NCBI RefSeq assembly: GCF_034263275.1
Contig: NZ_CP139559.1
Span: 4,154,001-4,218,000 of the forward strand
Origin: Mucilaginibacter sp. cycad4
GTDB taxonomy: Bacteria > Bacteroidota > Bacteroidia > Sphingobacteriales > Sphingobacteriaceae
Direction of reading: 5' to 3'
DNA: 64,000 nt
Shown here: piece by piece, positions 1-7,773 of the stretch
Position numbering within the stretch: the first letter of the stretch is position 1
Layout: each line of letters opens with the position of its first letter
The notes under the pieces: model-generated
The model's input: only the letters and a program-made list of their open reading frames with translations
Database searches by the model: none
Told to the model about the DNA's origin: nothing
Made by a program: the position numbers and the translations under genes

Positions 1-625
1 CATCAACACGGTCAAAATCGTAAATACGGTAAGTGATATCGGATGTTTGCTGAATTTCGGCAATCAACAAACCTTTGCCAATAGTATGCACCCTGCCTGC
101 GGGTAAAAAGAAAACATCGTCGGCTACAGCTTCCTCTTTGTTAAGGATATCCATGATATGGCCGCTGTTTAAAGCATTAACATATTTTTCTTCGGTCATT
201 TCCTGGTTAAAACCGGTAATCAGTGTCGAACCCGGATCAGCTTCAATGATATACCACATTTCGGTTTTACCGAACGAGTTATGGCGTTCCTTCGCCAACT
301 TGTCGTCAGGGTGCACCTGTACCGAAAGATCATCATTGGCATCAATAAATTTTACCAGTAAAGGGAAGATGTTGCCGAAGTGGTCATAAACCTTTTTACC
401 AACCAGTTCGTCTTTGTATTGCTCTAATAAATCGGCTAATGATTCACCTTCCAGGGCGCCCGAAGCTACCACCGAAACATCAGATTTCACTCCCGATATT
501 TCCCAGGTTTCGCCGCAATTGGGTAAAGCGCCAAAATCTTTATGCAAGTAGGTTTTGATCTTCTGACCGCCCCATATCTTGTCTTTATATATGGTTTTAA
601 ATTTTAATGGATATAATGCCGACAT
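1..625 (-). CDS. manA: Mannose-6-phosphate isomerase, class I (3' part outside window)
   Basis: Interconverts mannose-6-phosphate and fructose-6-phosphate in the cytoplasm, feeding GDP-mannose and surface glycan synthesis. The frame opens at ATG 623-625 and stays open to the left edge, giving about 208 residues. Visible family signatures are IWGG (residues 17-20), the zinc-site segment QVHPDD (103-108), TEMWYI (121-126) and LPAGRVH (174-180). Family members of the short Bacillus-type class are about 320 residues, so roughly the last third is missing because of the window edge rather than a mutation. The gene lies downstream of icd on the same strand, separated from it by a terminator, so it is probably transcribed on its own. 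Confidence 0.92.
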   Translation of the reverse strand, partial: MSALYPLKFKTIYKDKIWGGQKIKTYLHKDFGALPNCGETWEISGVKSDVSVVASGALEGESLADLLEQYKDELVGKKVYDHFGNIFPLLVKFIDANDDLSVQVHPDDKLAKERHNSFGKTEMWYIIEADPGSTLITGFNQEMTEEKYVNALNSGHIMDILNKEEAVADDVFFLPAGRVHTIGKGLLIAEIQQTSDITYRIYDFDRVD

Positions 626-712
626 AGTGTTGTATATTTTGACCGCTAAGTTAGGAGTTAAATAGACAATTGAAAATGCTAAATTGGTTTACCTGGCACA
701 TTGTATAACAAA

Positions 713-742
713 AAAAGCCCATACATAATGTATGAGCTTTTC
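713..742 (-). terminator. Intrinsic terminator after icd
   Basis: Read on the minus strand, a GC-poor hairpin (AAAAGCTCATACAT and ATGTATGGGCTTTT arms) is followed by a run of seven T. It starts about 20 bases past the icd stop and precedes manA. Confidence 0.7.
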
Positions 743-763
743 CATATTTAAAATGCCCGGCAA

Positions 764-1993
764 TTATTTACCTAAGCGTTTTTTCAGGTTTTCGTCAATT
801 GCAGCTAAAAACTCTTCGGTGTACAGGTAATCGGTACCGTGTTCCACTTTTGGTTTAATGGTGATGGCCAAATCTTTGGTCATTTTGCCGCTTTCAACGG
901 TTTCAATACAAACTTCTTCCAAAGCTTTGCAGAAGTTGATCAGTTCAGTGTTTTTATCCAGGATACCACGGAACTCTAAACCTCTTGTCCATGCAAAAAT
1001 AGATGCAATTGGATTGGTTGAGGTTGGTTTACCGGCCTGGTGATCACGATAGTGACGGGTTACAGTACCGTGGGCAGCTTCAGCTTCCATTACAGTACCA
1101 TCAGGAGTAACCAGGGTTGAAGTCATTAAGCCTAATGAACCAAAGCCTTGTGCTACAGTATCTGACTGTACGTCGCCATCATAGTTTTTACAAGCCCAAA
1201 CAAAGTTACCGTTCCATTTCAGGGCCGATGCAACCATGTCGTCAATTAAACGGTGCTCATAAGTAATGCCGGCAGCGTCAAATTTTTGTTTGTAATCGTT
1301 TTGATAGATCTCTTCAAAAATATCTTTGAAGCGGCCATCATATTTTTTAAGAATGGTATTTTTGGTTGACAAATATAAAGGCCAGCCTTTCATTAATGCC
1401 TGGTTAAAGCAGGCGTGAGCAAAACCTTTGATAGATTCATCAGTATTGTACATGGTTAATGCAACACCGTCACCTTTAAAGTTAAACACTTCAAATGACT
1501 GCTCAGGGCTGCCATCTTCAGGTGTAAACTTAACAGTAAGCTTACCTTTACCTTTGGTTAAGAAATCGGTAGCGCGGTACTGATCGCCAAAAGCATGACG
1601 GCCAATACAGATAGGCGCTGTCCAGTTAGGTACCAGGCGGGGTACATTGGCCATAACAATCGGCTCACGAAAAACAGTGCCATCCAATATGTTACGGATA
1701 GTACCGTTTGGCGATTTCCACATTTGTTTTAACCCAAACTCTTTCACCCTTGCTTCGTCGGGAGTAATAGTAGCACATTTAATACCAACGCCGTATTGTT
1801 TAATAGCGTTAGCTGCGTCAATAGTTACCTGATCGTCGGTTTGGTCGCGGTACTCGATACCCAGATCGTAATATTTAATATCAAGATCAAGGTACGGGGT
1901 AATCAATTTGTCTTTGATGAATTTCCAGATAATGCGGGTCATTTCATCTCCATCCAGTTCAACTACCGGATTCTCTACTTTTATTTTTGACAT
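764..1993 (-). CDS. icd: NADP-dependent isocitrate dehydrogenase
   Basis: Oxidatively decarboxylates isocitrate to 2-oxoglutarate with NADP in the TCA cycle. The 409-residue product is of the eukaryote-like homodimeric type: it opens with the KVENPVVELDGDEMTRIIW signature and contains MEAEAAHGTVTRHYR and TNPIASIFAWTRGL. The frame extends 11 codons further upstream, but I chose the ATG at 1991-1993. A TAnnTTTG promoter element at 2024-2031 would place the transcription start inside the longer version, and the family normally begins just before the KVENPVVELDGDE motif. It is a single-gene unit ending in an intrinsic terminator. Confidence 0.95.
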   Translation of the reverse strand: MSKIKVENPVVELDGDEMTRIIWKFIKDKLITPYLDLDIKYYDLGIEYRDQTDDQVTIDAANAIKQYGVGIKCATITPDEARVKEFGLKQMWKSPNGTIRNILDGTVFREPIVMANVPRLVPNWTAPICIGRHAFGDQYRATDFLTKGKGKLTVKFTPEDGSPEQSFEVFNFKGDGVALTMYNTDESIKGFAHACFNQALMKGWPLYLSTKNTILKKYDGRFKDIFEEIYQNDYKQKFDAAGITYEHRLIDDMVASALKWNGNFVWACKNYDGDVQSDTVAQGFGSLGLMTSTLVTPDGTVMEAEAAHGTVTRHYRDHQAGKPTSTNPIASIFAWTRGLEFRGILDKNTELINFCKALEEVCIETVESGKMTKDLAITIKPKVEHGTDYLYTEEFLAAIDENLKKRLGK

Positions 1994-2023
1994 GCCTGAT
2001 GTGGTTTTTGTTATACAAACGGC

Positions 2024-2031
2024 CAAATATA
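2024..2031 (-). promoter_or_regulatory. Bacteroidota-type -7 element for icd
   Basis: Minus-strand TATATTTG matches the Bacteroidota consensus TAnnTTTG and lies 31 bases before the chosen icd ATG. No clear -33 TTTG at the usual spacing was found, so this rests on the -7 match and position. Confidence 0.45.
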
Positions 2032-2205
2032 TAAAATTGACTTTATCAATTTTGCCAAATGATGCAATGAAAAATTATAGATTTCGTTATAATGACAATT
2101 ATTAGCACCGGTATTGTTGTTTTTATAAACTTTGGTGCTATTTTTATAAAATTAAAACGCTTACCATAAAACAAGCTCCTTTTAAACAGGTGCTGCCGTT
2201 TATTT

Positions 2206-2916
2206 ATGATAAAATCTATACTAAAAACCTCCATTATAATCCTGTTGTGTTCTGTATCTTTTTTAGCCAAAGCCCAAATAGGCTTTGATTATGCACAATA
2301 TGATGTTGGCTTTGCCGCAGGTATCAACCAGGCCAGTTCCACCGATGTGCAAACCTTAAAAACAACGCCATCAATAAACCTTAACTTCACTTACAATCAA
2401 GGCCCGTTTGTAAATTATGTATTTAATGTAGAGGTAGGCCGTTTAAAAGGCGGTTCGCCGGCTACCAGTACACAAAGACAATTTGAAAACCATTTCAGCG
2501 CTTATTCTTTCAGGGTGCAGGTACAGGCAGGCGAATTAATTGACTACTCGAGAAGTGCGATAGCCAATGCTTTTAAAAATCTTTACCTGTCATCGGGATT
2601 AGGATACATTAATAATAATGTTGTGTACAGAACAGATGATGCGCTTTTATTTGAGCAAGGCCAGGTATTACCCTACGAACCTAAAACAAATGAAATATTT
2701 ATACCGGTAAGGTTGGGTTATGAGTTTAAGCTTTTTAACAGCTATAACCAGCCTGCCGTTAAAATTGACCTGGGTTATCAGTACAACTTTATTATGGGCG
2801 ATAACCTTGACGCCTACGTTGCCGGTGCGCATAATGATGCATATTCGCAAGTTACATTAGGTTTTAAATTTGCCATTGGCGGCGTTACATCTTACCGGAA
2901 ACAAATCCATTATTAA
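2206..2916 (+). CDS. Outer membrane beta-barrel-like protein, function unknown
   Basis: This 236-residue exported protein has a clear signal peptide (residues 1-24, hydrophobic core IIILLCSV, ending AKAQ). The mature part alternates short amphipathic strands rich in Y, F, N and G, for example FVNYVFNVEVGRL, RLGYEFKLF and KIDLGYQYNFI. The C-terminal strand region reads SQVTLGFKFAIGG. This pattern fits a small 8- to 10-stranded outer membrane barrel, but I recognise no specific family. It sits between icd (divergent) and an acidic-protein gene on the same strand, 83 bases downstream, with no obvious functional link. Confidence 0.75.
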   Translation: MIKSILKTSIIILLCSVSFLAKAQIGFDYAQYDVGFAAGINQASSTDVQTLKTTPSINLNFTYNQGPFVNYVFNVEVGRLKGGSPATSTQRQFENHFSAYSFRVQVQAGELIDYSRSAIANAFKNLYLSSGLGYINNNVVYRTDDALLFEQGQVLPYEPKTNEIFIPVRLGYEFKLFNSYNQPAVKIDLGYQYNFIMGDNLDAYVAGAHNDAYSQVTLGFKFAIGGVTSYRKQIHY

Positions 2917-2999
2917 GCTTGGGTTAAATCTTTTTTTGTTTGATTTGCTTTTTGGCAGGATTTTTACTGCGTATATTTATATAATAAAAGCACAAACCT

Positions 3000-3434
3000 A
3001 TGAACAACGATCAAATAGACGATGCAGGTTTCAATGATGATCTGCCTGATCGCGACGAAAACCTGAAAGATGAACTGGGCGAAACCATTGATAAGGAAGA
3101 CCTGAGCTATAATCCAGACGATAACAGCTACGAATACGATGTCAAAAGCGACGACCCGGATTATGACCATCCCGATCCGTATCATACTACCGCAAAAAAC
3201 GGCGGGGATTTTAACTCCACCTATGATGAGGCCAACCCCTATGACGTTGACGGCGAGTTTGATGAAGACCGTTCGCTTGAAACCGATGTAGATGAACTGG
3301 GAATGCACATTGATAACGGAGAGAGCGTTGAGATTGATCCGGTTGATGCCGCCCTTTCTCACACCCCAGAAGATGACCGGGACGACCTTGACGAAGAAGG
3401 ATATCCCAAAAATGACAGGGAACCCCTGAGATAA
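3000..3434 (+). CDS. Highly acidic hypothetical protein
   Basis: A 144-residue protein extremely rich in Asp and Glu with many Asn, Tyr and Pro and no hydrophobic segment, so it is probably cytoplasmic and largely disordered. I recognise no domain. A plausible promoter lies just upstream (TATATTTA at about 2983 with TTTTTGG about 30 bases earlier). It is convergent with dnaX across a shared hairpin. Bacteroidota genomes carry many such acidic proteins of unknown role. The clean start, the normal third-position pattern and the terminator support a real gene. Confidence 0.7.
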   Translation: MNNDQIDDAGFNDDLPDRDENLKDELGETIDKEDLSYNPDDNSYEYDVKSDDPDYDHPDPYHTTAKNGGDFNSTYDEANPYDVDGEFDEDRSLETDVDELGMHIDNGESVEIDPVDAALSHTPEDDRDDLDEEGYPKNDREPLR

Positions 3435-3443
3435 TTTTTGTTA

Positions 3444-3486
3444 ACTGTTGAGTTGTGAATTTTAATTAATTATGCAACTCAACAGT
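3444..3486. terminator. Bidirectional hairpin between convergent genes
   Basis: Perfect 12-base arms (ACTGTTGAGTTG at 3444-3455 and its complement at 3475-3486) flank a 19-base AT-rich loop. It lies between the acidic-protein gene and the 3' end of dnaX, so it probably ends both transcripts, although the T-tracts are weak. Confidence 0.6.
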
Positions 3487-3495
3487 CAATCCAAT

Positions 3496-5286
3496 TTAAT
3501 CAAAGTCGAGATTAAACCTGCTTTTTAACTCCAGCAACTCCGGGTTGCGTGCTGCCATATGTTGAAACTTTTCGGGCGCAGTATAAGGTTTGCGTACTAC
3601 TTTTTGCTCATCAACCCTGGCGTTTACTTCTATAGTAAAATTCTTAAGTGCACTGCGCAGGTAATTAAGCATGACAGGCTTTTCATCCCTGAAAATATTT
3701 TCCTGCACCATATTGCCTACTATTACTTCAAAAACATAGGGCTTTAGCATGCGCGGTGCGCCGGCTGTAAGAACGGTTAGCAAAGTTTTTTTACCTTCCT
3801 TTTTTGCAAATGCAGCAAAATCGCTCCAGCATTGCAAAAAGGCATCCATGGTAAAATCCTCTTTATCCTCGCCTTTTAAATACGGGTCTTCTTCTTCAAG
3901 TAACGCTTCCTGGGTTTTAATCTCCCCCGTTAATGAAGGCGTGAGCGTACTTCGTAAAGGCATCACCACCTTAGGCTTTTCAGCAGGTGATGTTGTTTCT
4001 TTTACCGGTACAAATGGAGTTATAACCTCTTTGGGGGGGGCGCTGTATACCGGTGCAGCTTCGCTCACTATAGTTACAGCAGAGCTTGCCTGCGCTCCGT
4101 TAACAGGCGTTACTGTTGAGGTATCAGGTTTTTTTTTTAATCCCCCGTCAGTCGCGGAAGTTACAGTGAGTGGCGTGGTTGCCAGGTTAAACACCGATGG
4201 CAGGTGGCACATCTTGAGTAACGCCAGTTCAACCTGGAGCCGTTGGTTTTTACTGAGCTTATAACTAATATCGCACTGGTTGGCAATATTCATGGCCGAG
4301 AGCAAAAACGACACCGATGCCTGCTGCGATTGCTGCAGGTATTTTGTTTTAATTCCCTCGCTCACCTCAAGCAGTTTTAATGTTGATTGGTCCTTTCCAA
4401 CCAACAGGTTTCTAAAGTGCTCAGACAGGCCTGCTATAAAATGCGCACCATCAAACCCGCGTGAAAGGATCTCGTCAAAAAATAATAATACTTTGGCGGT
4501 ATCTTCCTTAAGCAGGCTTTCGGTTACATTAAAATAATAATCATAATCAAGTATGTTCAGGTTATCGATAACCGAACGATAAGTAACTTTGCCACCCGAA
4601 AAGCTCACGATCTGGTCAAACATCGAAAGGGCATCGCGCAAACCTCCGTCGGCTTTCTGGGCTATGATATGCAGGCCGTCGGGTTCATAACCTATGCTTT
4701 CCTTGCCGGCAATTGATGCCAGGTGACCAGCCATATCCTCAACCCTGATGCGGTTAAAATCAAAGATCTGGCAGCGCGAAAGAATGGTTGGCAGGATTTT
4801 ATGTTTTTCGGTAGTAGCTAATATAAATATGGCATAATGGGGCGGCTCTTCCAACGTTTTCAGGAAAGCATTGAACGCTGCCTGCGATAACATGTGCACC
4901 TCATCAATAATATAAACCTTGTAACGTGCCGCCTGCGGCGGGATCCGCACCTGCTCAATCAAACTGCGGATATCATCAACAGAGTTGTTTGAAGCAGCAT
5001 CAAGCTCATGAACATTAAAAGAATTTCCGTTTTCAAAGGCCTTGCATGAAGCACATTCGCCGCAAGCTTCGCCATTGGGCTGTAAATTGGTACAGTTAAT
5101 GGTTTTTGCCAGGATCCGTGCGCAGGTAGTTTTGCCCACACCACGCGGGCCACAGAACAAAAATGCCTGTGCCAGCTGGTTATTTTTTATAGCGTTTTTG
5201 AGCGTATTGGTTATATGTTGCTGACCAACAACGGTTTCAAAAGTAGCCGGGCGATACTTACGGGCCGAAACAATGAAATTATCCAC
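3496..5286 (-). CDS. dnaX: DNA polymerase III subunit gamma/tau
   Basis: The ATPase of the clamp-loader complex, which loads the sliding clamp and tethers the polymerase cores. The 596-residue protein starts FIVSARKYRP. It has the Walker A motif GPRGVGKTT near residue 45, a four-Cys zinc module (NCTN...GECASCKAF, residues 65-85), Walker B IIDEVHMLS near 128, and LEEPPHYAIFILATTE with sensor residues. After about residue 370 comes a Pro/Thr/Val-rich linker and then a C-terminal domain, consistent with a tau-like product. The start codon is GTG (5284-5286). A promoter-like TACCTTAGC at 5291-5299 leaves almost no leader. Confidence 0.96.
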   Translation of the reverse strand: MDNFIVSARKYRPATFETVVGQQHITNTLKNAIKNNQLAQAFLFCGPRGVGKTTCARILAKTINCTNLQPNGEACGECASCKAFENGNSFNVHELDAASNNSVDDIRSLIEQVRIPPQAARYKVYIIDEVHMLSQAAFNAFLKTLEEPPHYAIFILATTEKHKILPTILSRCQIFDFNRIRVEDMAGHLASIAGKESIGYEPDGLHIIAQKADGGLRDALSMFDQIVSFSGGKVTYRSVIDNLNILDYDYYFNVTESLLKEDTAKVLLFFDEILSRGFDGAHFIAGLSEHFRNLLVGKDQSTLKLLEVSEGIKTKYLQQSQQASVSFLLSAMNIANQCDISYKLSKNQRLQVELALLKMCHLPSVFNLATTPLTVTSATDGGLKKKPDTSTVTPVNGAQASSAVTIVSEAAPVYSAPPKEVITPFVPVKETTSPAEKPKVVMPLRSTLTPSLTGEIKTQEALLEEEDPYLKGEDKEDFTMDAFLQCWSDFAAFAKKEGKKTLLTVLTAGAPRMLKPYVFEVIVGNMVQENIFRDEKPVMLNYLRSALKNFTIEVNARVDEQKVVRKPYTAPEKFQHMAARNPELLELKSRFNLDFD

Positions 5287-5483
5287 AAGTGCTAAGGTAG
5301 TGAGAAAATAGGTTTAGTGAAAGAGCGCTTTTGCTAAAATTTTGAACACCGGTACCAAAGCATTCACCATCTGCCAGATAAAACAAAACCCATATCCGCT
5401 CGGCGAAGAACATCTGGACAAAAGAATAAGGCAGATGGGTAATTATTTCCGTTCCCTTGCCCTACTTTTAATACCCCTGCTGT

Positions 5484-5723
5484 TTATTGCAAATCATCAT
5501 CGGGCAAATGATCATCATCTTCGGGGTCGGGCTCGCTCTTATCGTTATCAACCTGTATTTCATGCAGGTCTTCTTTATCCTCAAGTATATCGTCAAAGTC
5601 TTCATCCTCCTGGTCGTCCCAGTCGCCCTCAAGAGGGTCATCCCCTCCCCCGTACATCAGGATCTCATCGAAAGTAAGCGGATAACTTGTTCCTTTTTCA
5701 GCTTGAATAGTTGCAGGTTGCAT
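5484..5723 (-). CDS. Small acidic hypothetical protein
   Basis: A 79-residue product with a short non-acidic head (YPLTFDEILMYGGGDDP, residues 14-30) followed by an almost uninterrupted Asp/Glu tail. No known domain. The defined head and the ATG inside a hairpin arm make it more likely than the overlapping frames on the other strand. It lies 77 bases past the end of the two-TM protein gene and could be the last gene of that operon or independent. It resembles the other acidic protein at 3000-3434 in composition only. Confidence 0.55.
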   Translation of the reverse strand: MQPATIQAEKGTSYPLTFDEILMYGGGDDPLEGDWDDQEDEDFDDILEDKEDLHEIQVDNDKSEPDPEDDDHLPDDDLQ

Positions 5724-5758
5724 AGCTTATGAGTTTTTTAAATAAACCATAAGCTATG
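5721..5758. repeat. 11-base inverted repeat covering a start codon
   Basis: Perfect arms CATAGCTTATG (5721-5731) and CATAAGCTATG (5748-5758) around a 16-base AT-rich loop. On the minus strand the distal arm contains the ATG of the small acidic protein. It could be a weak terminator for the upstream operon or a 5' hairpin masking the start; it has no T-tract. Confidence 0.55.
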
Positions 5759-5800
5759 CCATAAGTTTTAAGAAAAATGTTGTTTTTATTAAAAAAACTT

Positions 5801-6295
5801 CTATTTACCACATCTGTTTAACAAGGCCTCAATTACTGCTTGCTGCATCTTTGACCGCTGGCTTTTATGCCTTGTAATTATACGTCTATCATCTACAATT
5901 TCCGTTTTGTCGAAGTCGGTTGCTGGGGCATAATTACAAATGTTTAAAGCTATATTTAAATCACGTAAAACGATAAGTTCATTATTGTAAATATTAATCT
6001 GCTTCAGGTTTCTTTTGTATGCTGATATAAAAAAAATGGCGGCTATTTCAATTAAAGATGCGATCACAAACTTCCCGATTCCGCTATTCAGATACAATGT
6101 TAATGAGCCTATAAAAGTTACCCCCTCCGGTTTAGGCCAGCCCGGAATAAAAAATATAATTATCCCAAGCAATATAAAAGTAACGGCAGCGTTGGCACTA
6201 AATTTTGCCGATGTTTTGCTTTGTTTGATAAATTCCTTTAATTCACTCACCTGATTATCGGTGTTAACCAAATCGTTAATTTCGTTTGCAGCCAT
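5801..6295 (-). CDS. Two-TM membrane protein, possibly TRADD-N-associated 2TM type
   Basis: A 164-residue protein with a charged N-terminal helix (1-35), TM1 around 36-55 (FILLGIIIFFIP), a short loop with a Pro/Gly-rich turn, TM2 around 73-95 (ending IEIAAIFFISAYKRN) and a cytosolic helical C-terminus of about 70 residues. The two-TM hairpin followed by a helical tail resembles the domain described with TRADD-N proteins in prokaryotic conflict systems. This is a resemblance by eye, not a confirmed hit. It is the last gene of a three-gene unit, 22 bases after the lipase-like gene, so it probably acts with it at the membrane. Confidence 0.65.
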   Translation of the reverse strand: MAANEINDLVNTDNQVSELKEFIKQSKTSAKFSANAAVTFILLGIIIFFIPGWPKPEGVTFIGSLTLYLNSGIGKFVIASLIEIAAIFFISAYKRNLKQINIYNNELIVLRDLNIALNICNYAPATDFDKTEIVDDRRIITRHKSQRSKMQQAVIEALLNRCGK

Positions 6296-6317
6296 ACGGT
6301 TTAGGTTTTGTATTAAA

Positions 6318-7742
6318 CTATGTTAAATAATGATAAATTATATCTGCATAAAAGCCGTCGCAGTTCCAATAATTGCCATGGGTAAAACCGAATGTACCTG
6401 CTTTAAACCGGCAATCGATATTAGTTAAACCGGTATAATAATCAAGGCCTCCGCTCACATAATCTTTATTATCGTAATAATTTCGCCAGGGTATATTGTC
6501 AAGCACCTTCTTTAATCCGCACGAAACCTCTACATATTGTTTGTTGGTTTGCTCATTATTATCGAAATCAAGCGGGCGCTGTTTAAAACCGTGATAGTTA
6601 TCTAAAATTTGTTGCCGCAGGTATTCATCATCCGGCGCATTTTCGCGCAGGAAGAATACTATCTTATCCAACGGGCACCCAAATGTTATAAAACCGCGCA
6701 ATTGGTTTTCAATTGCATTACCGTTTTTAAATTTGCATTTACCGTTTTCATTATAATTGAGCAAGCCGCCCATGTTCACAAGCAGGTTTAATTTATTGAT
6801 CGCATCATAAGCGACCTGCGAGCCCAGTGAGTGCCCTGCAATTATTACTGAGGGATAATACAACTCTTGCTTTTTAAGCTCCCGTTCAAATTCCTGGTCC
6901 AACTCATCTTGCTCGCGTTTGTTCTTATAAAGTTTATTCTCTTTACATTTATTGGTAAACTCTTTTATATCAAAACCTGAATAAGCCGGGCGCTCGATCA
7001 GGTAGGTTAATGCTTTTACCGCACCATCCTGAATTCGGCGTCTCACGTCATAAAATTTCGATTTGGGGTCAACTACATTGTATACGGCTACATCGGCCAA
7101 TATATTTGTAAGATCATGAACCACACCATCAGCATATGACTGCAGCATAGAATCGGCCAGTTTCCCAAGAAAAGGAATGAGTGAAACAAGCCAGATAATT
7201 AATCGCCACAATAAATCAACAGCCAAAAATATTTTTGAAACTACCGATATAAATAAGCGGTAAATACCAACCTTAAAATCACCTGTTCGGGTATCAAAAA
7301 ACGGGCTTTTGTCTTTATACTGCTTACCTATCTGCCCGTTTCTTTTGTAAAACTTTTCTGCCCCGTTCACCACGCCCTGCAACCATTTATTTAAATCGCT
7401 CCAGCTGGCTTTGTCTTCTGTGTAATTAGCCCAATAGTATTCGTAAATATCAATAAAGTGTTTGCTGCCCTCGTAGTGTATGCGTAAAACATTATCAAAC
7501 CAAACACCATTATCTCCGGTCTTAGTAACTACTTCATGGCTTAAGGAAATGTCTTCGCCATATGCCTTGCGATATCGCTTTACAAACCCTCTTGCAAAAT
7601 GATCGAGCGTTTCGATAGGCAGTTGGTTGCCGATACCATGCACTATAAGCATAGCGGTATTTTCGGTAACCCAGTTGATATTGTCTGGTGTTACTGCATT
7701 GTTCAATACTTCGGCGGGATTGGGCTTTGAGTTTTTGTGCAT
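6318..7742 (-). CDS. Membrane-associated alpha/beta hydrolase (lipase-like)
   Basis: About 474 residues from the ATG at 7740-7742. Near the start is MLIVHGIGNQ, the oxyanion-hole strand typical of lipase-type hydrolases. Around residue 303 is the nucleophile elbow AGHSLGSQ (GxSxG). Between them, at roughly 157-195, is a long hydrophobic stretch (LFISVVSKIFLAV, LLWRLIIWLVSLIPFLG), so the enzyme is probably anchored in the inner membrane. An acid residue and a C-terminal His (FGFTHGNYW) could complete the triad. The frame is open 17 codons further upstream (7793), which would overlap the preceding gene by 20 bases; I prefer the later ATG. The substrate is unknown. Confidence 0.75.
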   Translation of the reverse strand: MHKNSKPNPAEVLNNAVTPDNINWVTENTAMLIVHGIGNQLPIETLDHFARGFVKRYRKAYGEDISLSHEVVTKTGDNGVWFDNVLRIHYEGSKHFIDIYEYYWANYTEDKASWSDLNKWLQGVVNGAEKFYKRNGQIGKQYKDKSPFFDTRTGDFKVGIYRLFISVVSKIFLAVDLLWRLIIWLVSLIPFLGKLADSMLQSYADGVVHDLTNILADVAVYNVVDPKSKFYDVRRRIQDGAVKALTYLIERPAYSGFDIKEFTNKCKENKLYKNKREQDELDQEFERELKKQELYYPSVIIAGHSLGSQVAYDAINKLNLLVNMGGLLNYNENGKCKFKNGNAIENQLRGFITFGCPLDKIVFFLRENAPDDEYLRQQILDNYHGFKQRPLDFDNNEQTNKQYVEVSCGLKKVLDNIPWRNYYDNKDYVSGGLDYYTGLTNIDCRFKAGTFGFTHGNYWNCDGFYADIIYHYLT

Positions 7743-7773
7743 GTATACGAAAATTGTTGGTACTACTTCAGAA

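Noticed and set aside
2046..2270. 74-residue minus-strand ORF upstream of icd
   Set aside because: AT-rich, overlaps the start of the outer membrane protein gene and the icd promoter area; no recognisable feature.
3749..4264. 171-residue plus-strand ORF inside dnaX
   Set aside because: It lies fully antisense to a well-supported gene and encodes only Ser/Val-rich sequence mirroring the linker.
5342..5677. 111-residue plus-strand ORF opposite the small acidic protein
   Set aside because: Its composition (His/Arg-rich runs opposite Asp/Glu codons) is that of an antisense shadow, and no promoter, domain or signal fits.
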